Assembly: GCF_905475465.1 (NCBI RefSeq)
Contig: NC_062239.1
Coordinates: 4,898,001 to 4,962,000, forward strand
Source of the DNA: Pieris napi
Lineage: Eukaryota; Arthropoda; Insecta; Lepidoptera; Pieridae
DNA: 64,000 nucleotides
Direction: 5' to 3'
Shown here: positions 1-12,679 of the stretch, one piece after another
Position numbering within the stretch: position 1 is the first letter of the stretch
Layout: each line of letters opens with the position of its first letter
Translations under genes and position numbers: made by a program
Notes under the pieces: generated by a model
The model's input: only the letters and a program-made list of their open reading frames with translations
Told to the model about the DNA's origin: nothing
Databases searched by the model: none

Positions 1-1617
1 TGAAATTATATAATCAGAATAATATTCTGTGCAAAAATATAAGACAACACAGATTGTTTATTATACCGTAATATAATCAACTACAGTAATATCTCAAAAT
101 ATTATAACATTTTCAAAGTTATCCGAGAGCAGCACTAAGTAAGTTAAATATCAAAATCAGATATCAATAAAGTTAACGTTTGGCCAAAATCTATAAAAAT
201 TATATTTTGATGTGCTCTTAAACACTATATCCAAGTGAAACAGTTTAACCAACATTATTTATTTCTCTTTAATTCAGAGATTTGGAATTACAAAAGAGCT
301 ATTGTTTCAAAAGAAGCCCCGAAATTAAGGTTAAAATTTCCTTTTCATGTCTCTTTGTGTTTGGTCATGGATATTTAGTCAATAATTGTATCTCTAAAGG
401 CCACTTGGAACACCACGATAGGACACAACGTAAAATTCTCAAATAAAAATCTGTACCATAGGTAAATATATATATGATTTTAACACTTAGAACTTGTTTA
501 AAAATATTTTTAAGAAAGTTTAAAAAAAGACGTTGCTAAAATAAATTAGACTAATGCTATACGTATACATTAGTCTAAAGAGTAAAACTCGTTCGTGCTC
601 CAGCTGGGACGAATGCTTTTTTCTTTCTGTGTGCAACTAATACTGGCTCGCGACTGGAGTAGAAGAACATTGTAAGAAAGAGCATTATAAGGGCCAAAAT
701 CTGAATATTAGAAAGTATGAATTCCATAATATGTCAAAAAGTTTTGGATTTGAGAGTCCGACTTGATTAAGGCACTTAACTAATTATTAATGATACAGAT
801 AGAGTGATGTTAGAACGAAATCTCTGAAGAATTAAGCATCACTAATTGTAGAGAATAATTTATTTTCTTACTAGTCAAGTCATATCTTATATAAATACGC
901 GAGGGATTATAACCCTCTAATGGAATTTGAGCGCGTCCAAATTTAACGTTTTATTCTTAAGCTTCCGTGTTCGCGTATTTTTAGCCGTATGACTCAGCTG
1001 TACGCAAAGTGCATCGCACTTGTATATAGATAGATTTAGTTCCGTACTGTCATATGCTTTAAATAAACGTATAAATTACGCAGTAGAGGTATTAGATCTT
1101 TTTTCTTTTGATCTTTTGTTTTATTTTAATTTAATGTCATGTCTTGATATACAGGTTATGTATTGGCATGCTGTAAACTTACATAGTTGCAATTGAATTT
1201 ATTTTTATTATTAGACTCGAGAGCATAATAACGTTGCTTAGTGCTTACAAGAGGTATGAATATCAGGATCACTATAGGAGATCGAAATTGCTGTTAAAGT
1301 TACCGGGAAGCTCCATATCACTAACGTACACGATAAACGTGTCGGGGATTTAAACAAACATTCCCAACCCAAGGGACAGTTAAGTCATATTGTATTTATA
1401 CACTTGACCACTGGAATAGAATCGGGAATGCGGTTTCGGTTGACCTGAATATACTAACATTGTATGTGCTTATTCGCAAACTTCTATTCCCCAGATATCA
1501 CGTATATCATAGTGGATATTTTAGCTGTATTTTGATATATTCTGAGTAAGTAGCTAAAAGGTCAAATATTTGGTTTATTCAATTTTGTTTTGTACAGACA
1601 GTACATGAATTAGTTTT
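1..1617. other. AT-rich non-coding sequence
   Basis: No gene or recognisable element apart from the palindrome at 546-578. Confidence 0.5.
546..578. repeat. Near-perfect 33-bp palindrome
   Basis: TTAGACTAATG (546-556) and CATTAGTCTAA (568-578) flank CTATACGTATA, itself almost self-complementary. Confidence 0.75.
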
Positions 1618-1873
1618 GATGTCATGAAAATTTTGTGTGCATATTGGGTATGTCCGAGAATCGGACAACATCTATTTTCATCCCCCTAAATGTTAAGGGT
1701 AGTCCAGCATTTATTTCCTTTAGTTTTTAATTTTTAAAAAATATTTTTTTAATTTTTATGAACCAGCATTAAAAAATACATACAACCCCTAATTTTCAAC
1801 ATCTACGATCAACCCCTATTTTTTATTATAAATGATATACATGGCAAAAAGACGTTTGCCGGATCAGCGATAT
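1618..1873 (+). mobile_element. 5'-truncated Helitron-like copy (same family)
   Basis: Homologous to the reverse complement of 21598-21921: AATTTTGTGTGCATATTGGG, CTAAATGTTAAGGGTAGTCC, then ACGATCAACCCCTATTTTTT and GACGTTTGCCGGATCAGC. The 5' end and the terminal CTAG are lost or mutated (AGCGATATTAG). It lies in inverted orientation to the copy at 2605-2929. Confidence 0.72.
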
Positions 1874-2604
1874 TAGAGATATTATATAGTATTTAAAAAA
1901 TAACTGCATTTAAAAACCTAACAAAGTCTTATACCAGGCTGTTAATTAATCACGAGTTTGCCTATTTTCTAAGATATTTACCTTATCATAATATATATCG
2001 ATACAAAAAGGTTTTCAATACTTAATATTTTTTTTTCAAATAATATCATAAACACAACCAATTTTATAAGAGCAGAGTATAGCGCTGTGGAACTTTCTGC
2101 TCCTCAGCATAATGCTGAGCCAGGGCCAATTACAACCACAGCACACTCACATTGCACACTTGAAGCGAACCGAATGGGAAAAGAGAATTTTTTATTTTAT
2201 TGTTTTTGATATGTCTTATTTTATTTTTTCTTTGAGTATTGTTATTTTGTGTGTTTATGTGTGTGTGTTTTCGTATGTAATAAATGTTATGTCTTAATTT
2301 ATTGACATAAGAATATTTGCTAACGAAATACTGAAGGCAGCATATTATGAAATTAAATTCATGACCTTATCAAGGTACAGCCATAGTTAATAATATTAAT
2401 TTCAGAGATAACGATCCCTAATGAATGTTAAGCCTGAGATTAGTATCAGGAGTATTAATTTTCGTCTGTCAAATGAGGAATTATTAAATTAAAATATACT
2501 TTTTAATAAAGGTCCATGACGGCTTTTATGTAGAGGGTAACAAATATTAATGGCGTCGATTTAAAGCGACTGTTGTTATAGAGTTGGTAAGTTATATATT
2601 CCTA

Positions 2605-2929
2605 CTAGCTGATCCGGCAAACGTCGTTTCGCCATGTATATCATTTATAATAAAAAAATAGGGGTTGATCGTAGAGGGGTGAAAGTTAGGGGTTGTATGT
2701 ATTTTTTAATGCTGTATCATAAAAAAATAGAAATTAAAAATTTTGTCTAAAAAATAAAAAATAAAAATTTAGGGGTGGACTACCCTTAACATCTGGCGGG
2801 CTGATTTGTGAATCTAAACCATTCCCAGATCCCCTTGAAGACACACAAACAATTTCATCAAAATCGATCCAGTCGTTTAGGAGGAGTTCAGTCACATACA
2901 CACGCACACAAGAAATATATATATTAAGA
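2605..2929 (-). mobile_element. Non-autonomous Helitron-like element, complete
   Basis: On the minus strand it reads TCTTAATATATATATTTC...GACGTTTGCCGGATCAGCTAG, preceded by A and followed by T. The plus strand shows CTAGCTGATCCGGCAAACGT and TAGGGGTTGATCGTAGAGGG. It shares most of its length with 21598-21921 and 1618-1873. Non-coding. Confidence 0.75.
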
Positions 2930-5603
2930 TATGCTTTTTATCAATAACTACAATAAAATGATTAACTAGTACCATAATCACGTCTTAATTGTTTAAATAA
3001 TAGTTGGAAAAATAATACTTTAATTTTCATATCATCTTTTAACAGAGAAAGTTAAATCCTTAAATTCAAATTGACACTGCACTAAAATACTAAATAATAA
3101 GGTTTATCTGTTAAAATAAGTTAGAAACTTTAACTTGTAATTTCCTAGCTCCTACTATTTGTTTAGACGTATATAATTTTCGAAATTACTATTATTTTAT
3201 TGATAACGTAATTAATAGCTATAACTTTTCATTTCTTAACTATGTATGAGTAAAAATTTTATAATAATTAAGTATTACATACATTAAATGTTTATCGTAC
3301 ATCCAATTTGCTTCGTACTCTGTATTCCTACTAATCATTATAAATCCAAAACATCCGCATTTTCAATTAGTTAAGGTATCATTAAATTCGAGCGCTTTAG
3401 TTTAAGTCTATGAAATATCTCAGCTATGAATAAAATCGCACACTAATGATTGTCATTGATAGGGATTGTGTCAAGTGTAATACTTGACATCCGCAATGAT
3501 TTCCAATTGTCTCTGAGTGACGTTCGTTCGTTTATATTTCATAAAAATCTAGAGTATAGGCTTTCAATTCGACGCGTTTTTATTTGGTGTATGTCCAAGC
3601 ACATTCAGTATTCATTCATAACTTTACAAACTTTATTCATAACGAACAATAACGTAATAAACTAATAGCTTCAATAATATAAAGAATTGGTTCCTTTGGC
3701 AGACTACCCTTTATGTTGGCAGTATATACAGTGTGGTATAAATTAAAATGGTAAACACCATAATTAAAAAAAAAAGAGACTATTAGCGAGCACATCCAAT
3801 ACGATTAACTCGAAGAGTATCGTACATATATATATAACTTTTTTGAATAAATGGCGTACTTTGTTATTCGTACTCCCGAATATTATTCAGAATAATTACT
3901 TGAAGGTTACGCATGTACGATCACAGCTTCAAAGTCCCAACACGTGTATTGTATTTTTGGAACACGAATTTTCACTTATCTTAGAAACATATTTTCTGAC
4001 TGTTAAAGTCACTCAATGTCAACTGAGCTTGATGAATATTATGTTAAAGGTATAAAAATGTTTTAAAAATGTCAAGCTAAAACAAAAGGTTAGACTTAAA
4101 TCCTAGTTCTACTTGTGTTTATAGATAACAATAATGAACTTAAGTATAAATAGATATTGTTTTAGAATTTTCGAGAAAGGCTTAAACTTTTTAAATTGAG
4201 TTTTTAAACTTTTGCTTAGTTTATATTACTTTTTGTTGTGTTTGCTTCAAACTTTGTAGTTTTTGTTTATACTGAAAATTAAAGTATTTGTTTCAAAGTC
4301 AAACGTTTTTTTTCTAATTTATATATATTATTACAGTACTTATTCGAAACGATAGGTGTCAGCAAATTGGTTTGCCAATTGAAACAATGTTCAAAATAAC
4401 GTATAGCTTTGCATCCCAATTAGTTCATTTCTGAATATATATGTCACCGTAAAATTGTAAACACCGTTAGATTGTAATCTATCTCGCGAGATTGTAAACT
4501 GTCGAAAGATTGTGAACCTCAACGTACTGCTTACAATTTAACGTATTATTATTCGGTAGATTGTAATCTATCGAAGTGAAACCGTCAAATTGTGAAACGG
4601 ATCGCACCTCGCGCGCTGATTGGTTGAATTTGTTTGTTAATTCGTTTGTTGTCGAATGTAAATTGATATATTTTTTTATATTTTTTTTCTTTTATAAAAG
4701 TGAATCACTCAATAGCTGCCATACTAATATATGATTAGCACATAGGTCACGTGCATACTAAATTGTTGCAAAATCTGGAGGGTTAGAGTACTTGTGGGCG
4801 TCGGTCTGTTTTGAAATGTAAATTGAATCTCCCATTAGCAATCCGAGCTGTGCACGGCGCCACAATTATCGATGTTTTGTTATGATAATTCTTGTTTTAA
4901 TTACAACGGTTACAGGGCTTTTGTTATATTATTTGTAATATAAAAATAGACAATGATATAAATTAAACATACAGCAACTTTACTAATCTTAAATTTGATG
5001 GAAAAATGGCCAACTATGACATTACTTTAAGAAAAGGGCCTAAAATCCTATAAAAAATGGGGAACATAACACTTGTAAAAACATCACACATTATGCTGCA
5101 CTAATTGAAATTTTTTATAGGTATAATACCTCAGATACTAAACAATTTGTAAATCTATTCATTGCTGTCTCATTGGTCTAGTTGTATTATCGAATCATAT
5201 TGAAATATCATGGTCAAAGTCCGGAGAGGACCGAAAAGACGTTTTGTGATTTTTCTATGAAAAAGAAGCTGCACCAAAGCGCTACATTTGCGAACTTAAA
5301 GAGAGTTGAATTTTAAGAGAATACTAAACTTGGTGTTAACACATGCAAAGTGCGAGTTAACTGCGCTAAGATTACGTCATATTATGCTCAAATTCTACTG
5401 AATGTACTTTTAATAAGCAGATATAAGTGATCCTTTGCTCTATGCTCTGTAGTTGCGTGAATAATATTGTTATATGGGCTTAGATTTGACCAGCCGTACC
5501 CCAGATATATGTATCAAACCTCTTTACAAAGTAACATAAATTAGACACTTATAATATTATCCTTCAATTTAATCGCTAAAATAACAATTATTAAAAAGTT
5601 TTT
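2930..5603. other. AT-rich non-coding sequence
   Basis: Contains the ATTGTAA motif cluster (4454-4600). Two short open frames (3450 and 3843) have no protein-like features. Confidence 0.5.
4454..4600 (+). repeat. Cluster of ATTGTAA/ATTGTGAA motifs
   Basis: ATTGTAA-type words begin at 4454, 4471, 4491, 4509, 4560 and 4589, with one inverted copy at 4531, spaced mostly 17-20 bp. GATTGTAATCTATC occurs twice (4470 and 4559). Looks like a degenerate tandem array or the end of an unidentified repeat. Confidence 0.6.
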
Positions 5604-5750
5604 CGAGTAGTGGCCGACTGGAATAGGCTTCCGGAAAGTGTAATCAGTGCACCATCTTTGAACTTCTTTAAAAATAGATTGGATAGTTTCTCCAAATCTC
5701 AAAATACCCACCATCAGCTTATTAAGCTGCTAGTGTGGTTATATACCTAA
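5604..5750 (+). pseudogene. LINE reverse transcriptase C-terminal remnant
   Basis: A 48-codon frame ending in TAA (5748-5750) reads RVVADWNRLPESVISAPSLN then FFKNRLD. The W-N-x-L-P...APSLN-FK signature is typical of the C-terminus of CR1/Jockey-type non-LTR retrotransposon ORF2. 5' sequence is missing; this is a dead, truncated insertion. Confidence 0.75.
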
Positions 5751-7774
5751 CAAACATAATAATAATGTATTAAATATTTGATATTTAACTTCTGTTTCAA
5801 ATTTTACACGCGACCAACATAAAATATTTCATTGATATATCGAACAAACCTCACATTATGGTGATGGAATACAATCTTCGCTGAATGCGGATATATCACG
5901 CAAGCAGACGATCTACTTTACACCCACAGAGAGATATCACGTCACGGTTGTATTTGCAAGGACAGCTTTTATTGTAGCACCTATAATCCTTCTATATGAT
6001 TTTAGTACGAAAAGAGAGTTAAGAGTATGAATATATTATGGGTCTCAGGGTTTCTTTAAAGATTTTGACCATAACAAAATTGTTATCGATAGATCTAAGT
6101 ATCATTTTACAAGTAACCAGGGGGGAGAATTTTCTAAATTTTATAGTGTAATTCTCACTTCTTTGCATCATTAAAAAAAATTAAATAATTAATTTTTAAT
6201 TAATTTCTTTTTATTTTAAAAAATAACATAATATAATATTGTATTCATGCTAACAATTCTTGCATACGTAGATTTACTTAGTTATACATTTCGATTCGCT
6301 TATTTAAACTATCGCGGTCTCATTAAAACGTAGACTAGATATGTACCGTATTTGTATGAGTATCTATTGTAATCAATAGCTCCTCATTTTTAACATGGAT
6401 AACATGATAACCCTGGTAACAAACATAATACTATATTAATTAGTTGGTGTTTTACGAGTATAATAGACAAACAAGACAGTCTATAATTAGAAAAGTTATT
6501 AGTAACATAGTGATTAAGCATGTGATTTTCAACTCGGAGGTTGTTTTATTTGGATCTCGATAATTAAATAATATTGTAAAAAAAATATTCTACCTAAAAG
6601 TCGAAGTACACAAAAGGCTCAAACATTAAGGTATAGTTTTCAATGTATATGATAATGTATAAGTTCATTTCTTTAAGTCACGACATAATTCTTATCTAAT
6701 TCACTGATTACTTTAAGTTGTCACTAATGTTTATAATCGTTGTTTTAAGGCCAAAGAAACGTAAACAATTTGAAGCCAGGATCTCCATATACATACCGAA
6801 GCTTAATCGTTTAAACAAAGAAACAAAAGTATTATTCGAAATTTAAAAATGTAAACTTTCATGAATCTTTCAAATATCTTATATGGCTCTTAAGTTTTAC
6901 TACATGCCATCAACTTCACTTTGCTAACCCTCGTATGGCCTTTACGAAAATTTGGAATAAAAGGATAAGTAAAAAGGTACAGTCAATATTTCAAATCCAA
7001 TTTGTTGTAATCTGGTAAGAGCCTTTATAAACCGTCTGCCCTTCGTGTTTTTTCATATGGTACAAGCATTTAGATAAAATGTCTACGGGGACAATAAGTA
7101 AATTAATAGATTATTAATTGTAAAATAAATAGTTTTAGTTTGTATATGGGAGATATTGAGCCATACGGTAACGCAATTAAATCTTTTGAAGATCAAATAA
7201 ACTAAAATAATTGTTTAAGGCTAGTAGGTTACCTTATTTTTTTTTAAATCTTAGTAAAACATACGCAATAATTCGCCTGATGTCATTGTTATAGATCTTA
7301 AAATAAATATTGTGCCTTCTTATGTCTGAATCTTTATAAAACTTCACGAGATTTAAAAATTAGTTTCATAAAATAACTAATTAACAATCAACAATTTGAA
7401 TAACAAATAAATATATGTAGTTTGTTATCAAACTTTGCATTATAGTGTTGCCATTATGTTTAAGAACGTCGGCAGCATAAACTTTAAAATTTTCTTACAC
7501 GTTTTACGTTTCAGCCATATCGTATCGTAAAACAAGTACATTTTATGAGTGTACACTTACTTTTATTATGCTTTGTAATAGAGGATATATTAGGACATAA
7601 ACAGGATAATAGCAAGCTTACTATGTTGGACTCAGCAGGACGTATTAATTCGTTAAACTTAGCAACTTTTTTCAGTGTATCCTTAAAGATACATGTTTAA
7701 GGTTATTATGACCAATACACGAAACAATTGTTTTATTGTATATTCAATTGTTTTATAATAAATTGATTTTACTT
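5751..7774. other. AT-rich non-coding sequence
   Basis: Nothing recognised between the LINE remnant and the TA-flanked MITE. Confidence 0.5.
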
Positions 7775-7776
7775 TA

Positions 7777-8323
7777 CAATTAGGTTTTTGAAAAAAAAAA
7801 TATTGAGATTTTTTATGTATTTTAAAACTTTATTGTTAATAATATTGATGTTTAATGCAAAAAACTTAAATTTTTTTTTTTCAATTAAATATAAACAATT
7901 AAAAATTGATGAAATTTAAATAAAAATCACGTGACTATAAACGCGCAATGAATGATCGATCACCATGTTGAGACGTCATAATGTTAAAGCAATTTAACAG
8001 TACAGCGTTTACGGCTATTAATATATAAATATATATAGTATATTTAATATATTAAATATTAATATTAATTAAAAAAATGAAATAGATCAAAACACTGTAT
8101 TTATTATTTTTCTATCAACTGCAATGAGTGAAAACTAACATTATGATGTCACACGCGCTCGGGTTTGTTCGGCGTGTTTTCGGTACTGAATTCAAAAATT
8201 ATTTATTATTTTGAAATAACTTTTGAATTATTGCGAAAAAAAATAAAAAAAATAGTTTTGTTATAAAACTTATATATGATCTTTCCCTTTATCACAAATT
8301 TTTTTTTTTCAAAAACCCAATTG
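7777..8323. mobile_element. 547-bp MITE flanked by TA, mariner/Tc1-like ends
   Basis: Left end CAATTAGGTTTTTGAAAAAA and right end TTTTTTCAAAAACCCAATTG are inverted repeats differing at one base in the first 20. TA lies immediately outside each (7775-7776 and 8324-8325). Inner parts also pair (GACGTCATAATGTTA near 7973 against TAACATTATGATGTC near 8138), so the element is a partly decayed long palindrome. It has no transposase and would depend on a source elsewhere. Confidence 0.72.
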
Positions 8324-8590
8324 TATGCAAAATTAATTTTAAAAAGTGATTATTAACAAATTAACTTATCGAAGGTTAAAAGTTATTAACATTTAGGAAA
8401 TGTTTTAATTGTCATATCGCGTGATCAATACCGCCTACATACGACAAATAAGCGCCACGTCTACCCTTTTATGTTATTGAGTAGGTACGCTAATGGATAG
8501 TTTCTTTGTTATTTGATAAGTGAGAACTTTATTTAATGCGATATTATAGGTATTTACGCAACTTTTCACCTAAAATAAAAAAATAAATAA

Positions 8591-8903
8591 ATCAGTGGCG
8601 CCACATCCTCTTTAGGTCTTGGCCTCAGATTTCTGAATCTGTTTCATGATCATTTTTAAATCTAATAGAGGCAAGTAGGTGATCAACCTCCAGTGCCTGA
8701 CACACGCCGTCGACTTTTTGGGTCTAAGACATGTCGGTTTCCTCTCGATGTTTTCCTTCACCGTTCGAGCAAATGTTAAATGCGCACATAGAATTCTTTC
8801 ATGCACCAATGGACTTTCTAGTCCATTGGTGCACAGCCGGGGATCGAACCTACGACGTCAGGTATGAGAGTCGCACGCTGAAGCCACTAGGACAACACTG
8901 CTC
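8591..8903 (-). mobile_element. tRNA-derived lepidopteran SINE, near full length
   Basis: On the minus strand it starts with a tRNA-like head (GAGCAGTGTTGTCCTAGTGG, A box; GGTTCGATCCCC, B box). It continues into the body with ACCCAAAAAGTCGACGGCGT and GGCACTGGAGGTTGATCACC, and ends AAGACCTAAAGAGG...CACTGATTT. It closely resembles the copy at 46386-46681. A 14-bp inverted duplication at 8802-8833 lies just after the tRNA head. Confidence 0.85.
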
Positions 8904-9192
8904 TTGACCTTTGACCTTTGACACTTAAACATGTTATTTTTTTTGCCACAGTCTCTCAGGGTACCGCTATATATTTTACTTGGTTCTCGTAAACTCCCTA
9001 GAGCACTTCTTTGACTCACAAATGATGATTTATATAGTGGATTAAGACGCACATCATCTAACAGCTGGATGTACTACGGATATTTATTTAAGTAATTTTA
9101 TAATAAAAAAATCTATAAACGTCTGCACGCAAGCGAGAGAACATGAAATAATAAATCTCAATATAACATGGTCATATTATATCATAGTATTA

Positions 9193-9460
9193 TAGATGTG
9201 CTGGCGGTTTCAGCGTGTGAATCTCATCGCTGTGGTCGTGGGTTTGAATCGCGGTTAAGTACCAATGGAGTTTCTGTCTTTGTGTGCCCCACTCGCTCGC
9301 TCATACGGTGAAGAAAAACATCGTAAGGAAACCGGCATACCTTAGACCCAAAAAGTCCACTTGTCTATTACTTGTCTATTACCAAACACGAATGATAACC
9401 AAACATAAATAGAAATCTGAATCCCAGACATAAAAAGGTTGTAGCGTCACTGGTTTATTT
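9193..9460 (+). mobile_element. Diverged copy of the tRNA-derived SINE
   Basis: Shares TTTCAGCGTGTGAATCTCAT, a decayed B box (GGGTTTGAATC), ACCAATGGAGTTTCTG, AAACCGGCATACCTTAGACC and AAAAAGTCCAC, ending GGTTGTAGCGTCACTGGTTT. Older than the copies at 8591 and 46386. Confidence 0.75.
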
Positions 9461-9494
9461 TATTTTGCTGTTTGGTAGAATACACTTCTAATCT

Positions 9495-9544
9495 ATTTTG
9501 TTTTCTATTCTAATCAGGAATTAGATTAGAATAGAATACAAAAT
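9495..9544. repeat. 21-bp stem hairpin next to a SINE
   Basis: ATTTTGTTTTCTATTCTAATC then 8 nt then GATTAGAATAGAATACAAAA T; arms pair with one mismatch. It begins about 35 bp past the SINE end at 9460. Confidence 0.7.
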
Positions 9545-9847
9545 ATTTCATAGTCCATTTTTAAGGAATGTTATAGATATACAATCCTCTACGACAAATT
9601 AACGGAGGTTGCAGGTTAAATCCTCTTAATTATTTATATATATTAAAGTAAAAACGGTTAGATGTAATCTAATTAAATGCAAATTACGTGTTTGAAGTCA
9701 AGTAATATGATATTATTCACGAAAGGTAAAATAAGTTACGTTTCATATTCCGCGAAACTAGAGAAATATTTAGGAGTTCGAAATTTAAATACTATACGAT
9801 GAAGTTTATTCAAAGGTGTTCAATTGTTTAATTCTTGTTTTTTATTG

Positions 9848-10060
9848 ACGTGACAACGTCTTATAAATCGATGGAGCCGGCTGCACGCACGAAAAAACAT
9901 GACTCATGCGGCGTTACTTCGCTCTGAGGCGTTCCATTTAAGGCTTGAAGTGCAAGCGAGAGCGCGAAGCGACAGAGAGGCACAATCGGACTCCGCGCTC
10001 TTCAGCGTTCGACATCTGTCTCTCTCCTACTTGAGTCAGCGATTCGTGACGTTGTCACGT
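9848..10060. repeat. GC-rich 213-bp island bounded by a 13-bp inverted repeat
   Basis: ACGTGACAACGTC (9848-9860) and GACGTTGTCACGT (10048-10060) are perfect inverted repeats. Between them is GC-rich sequence (GGAGCCGGCTGCACGCACGA, AGCGAGAGCGCGAAGCGACA) unlike its AT-rich flanks. It is open for 69 codons from 9899 but has no recognisable protein. Most likely a MITE-like or retro-element terminal module; a promoter or 5' UTR exon for the downstream gene is an alternative. Confidence 0.6.
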
Positions 10061-12062
10061 TCAACTATCGTCAGTATACCGACTTTACAGACAACCGATT
10101 TTTTATAAGTAATTTGAATAGTACGACTAGTGTAGATAACTTTGAATAATACGTATCTATAAATAAAATAAAATTAGGAATAAATGGTTACATTCGGAGC
10201 AATATAAATTTATACCTTTTGATATCATAATAAAACTTTAAAATATTTAATGTAATTCACTAATGCATTGCTCGGATAGATAAAGATGCCATTCATTTTA
10301 TCAAACTGCCTCGGCGTCATTTATGATTTACGGCATCTTATTTATATTAAAATGTTTCATATTTCTAGTACTGAAGATATTTCTTTTATTAAATAGAAAT
10401 ATTTTTATGTTTTCTTGGGTATTTTTTAATCGCATTGTCTTTTAAGATATCATGACTTAGAGAGAATAGAAAAGTGCTTGGGTATGAGCGTACTTTAGTG
10501 ATTTACCTGATATTTTATTTAAATTATTTTATATTCGCATAATAAATTTTTTAAACATCTAGGTTAGCTAGAGGTTCATATTTAATCAGGATAATGGTCT
10601 TGTTTTGTGCCAGATAGAAGTTTCTTTAGAGGGTTTGACGTCGGTCAACCCCAATATTTTTAATATTTTAGACTTTTTTTCTAATCAAACATCTAAATCA
10701 TTCTTGTCAAAGAATATAAGTATTGCATATATTTCTTTTTAACCCAAGCACGAAGAAGGTAATTGTAGGTTTTTTGTATTTTGTCAATAAATCTGCTTCA
10801 ACAACATGAGTGCTATTTTTGTTAGGATATTATATCCTATTGATTCATTTTGTGAAAATCTTTATTTTTATTTGAAAATTTGGAGAGATTTATTTTTGGA
10901 TTTTTTATTATTAATAACTCGTGCATGTTTATACTATTTAAAAATCAGTTAACACACATAAAATAAGTAATACAACGGCAAGTTATAATTCAATTACTGA
11001 CACTTGTGTCGTATCCCTATTATTCACACGAAACACAATACAATCTGTTCCAACAATATACTCCTGTCCAAATAAATGTCATAAGTTGTTAAGTAAGTTG
11101 TCACCCCACTGTGCCCTCGGCTATCTTTTATACAGACTCCTGATATAATGTTTAATTATGGGTTAGCTTTTGAGATATCCATTTTATTTTATTTTCGTAG
11201 TAAGAAAAAATACAGTAGATTATTAACAATCATACATTTAATATCAAAATTAGTAATAGCAGTATTTATTTTACCTTTATTTATTAATCTACAGCATTTA
11301 CAATACAAAATATTCAATATGCATATAGATATAGGTCAATTTCTTATTAAATCAAAAGTTCTTTATAGGGTACATTTAAGTTATTAATTTAAGCAATTTT
11401 GGGCAGTCGATATGACAATTATAGGTAAGCAGTAATAAGTCTGCTCTTTCATGTATCAGTATAAGTTATTCTCATACAAATCTTAGATAAGCCTCGTAAT
11501 ATATATTGGAATAATTTTTAAAACAAATGTTCTCTTTGAATTTCTTCAGTCTATTTATGTGTATTATATTAGGTGTCCAGAGAGGTGATGAAAATTAAGG
11601 ATTCTTCTGAAGTAAGATTAGTACATAGTTTAAATTTTATAGGTAAGAAATATAGTATTAAAACTTTATTACTAAGAGAGTATACAACATCATACAAACA
11701 CATACATTAATTCATGTTTGTTCTGGATCGAAAGCTTTTGCACACTATAAATAGCAGCTGAAACATCCGTTGTGTGATGATATAATTTCCAGACGAAGAA
11801 ACACACTCGTGCACTTTAGTATGAAAATAAGCCTTAATTTTCACGTCAAGTTTCCATTGTGCTGAGTGAGAGGCAGTGAAATGGTTTTTCTCGGTCTAAA
11901 TGAAATATACTGAAAATGTAAACTACAATTTTTTTGCACTTGAAAAGACTTGCATGGTTTTCTTTCTTTCTTTCAAGTTTTTTTTAAGGCTGTGTGAACA
12001 AAAATTATATAGAAACAAACTTTGTAATGTAGGGACGATTCTTATGATCTCGTCGTATTAGG
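10061..12062. other. AT-rich non-coding sequence
   Basis: A 79-codon AT-rich frame at 11148 has no domain and biased Ile/Leu/Phe content typical of chance frames. Nothing else seen. Confidence 0.5.
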
Positions 12063-12190
12063 TAATTAATAATAATAATTTATTTATTGCAAGAATATGG
12101 TACAAAATGTTAAGGTGATACAATCGTAAATCGTTCGCATATTCTGCCACACAATGGTGCGCAAATTTGTCTTAAGGAATTTTACATAAT
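12063..12190 (-). mobile_element. LINE or SINE tail, minus strand
   Basis: AATAATAATAATTTATTTAT then TGCAAGAATATGGTAC: a simple-repeat tail joined to a short unique stretch, like the 3' end at 29773. The rest is too short to classify. Confidence 0.4.
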
Positions 12191-12391
12191 TAGTCAAAGT
12201 CAATTCTTATATTATACATTACATCATTAAATTCATATCAATTACAGTGTTTCACGCAAATAATCATATTATATTGAATAGTACATTTTATCTAAAAAAA
12301 GTAGATGATATGAGACATGAAACTATTTATTTAAACAATATTTTACATTATATATTTACAACGCTTTACTGATCTTGACTTTAGAATTTAT

Positions 12392-12570
12392 GAATCGTAT
12401 GTAGGTGATCAGCGACCGTCTTCATATTTCTGTCCAAAACATGCTGAATTTTTCATGATATTTTCTTTTAAAATGCAAACAAGTGTTAGTTGCGCACAGC
12501 TAGGTTTGGGACGAACTACCTTATGGTTAAGAATTGCACGCTTCAAGTCGAGGCTAACATGATGTAAAAT
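12392..12570 (-). mobile_element. Highly decayed SINE copy (same family)
   Basis: GTAGGTGATCAGCGACCGTC, then GCGCACAGCTAGGTTTGGGA and ATTGCACGCTTCAAGTCGAG, in the order expected for the minus-strand element. Internal parts are lost or substituted. Confidence 0.5.
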
Positions 12571-12679
12571 AATTTACATTTTTTTAACACTAGCAATTGT
12601 TACTGTATAGTTAACGCATACATATATTATGTCCATTTACCAGTCAATGTTTTGTTATCATAATGGCAACAATTCCACT

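Noticed and set aside
5166..5190. Second SINE head (CTCATTGGTCTAGTTG)
   Set aside because: Only about 16 bp resembles the tRNA-derived head; no B box or body follows.
8612..8867. Open frames on both strands
   Set aside because: They lie within the SINE at 8591-8903.
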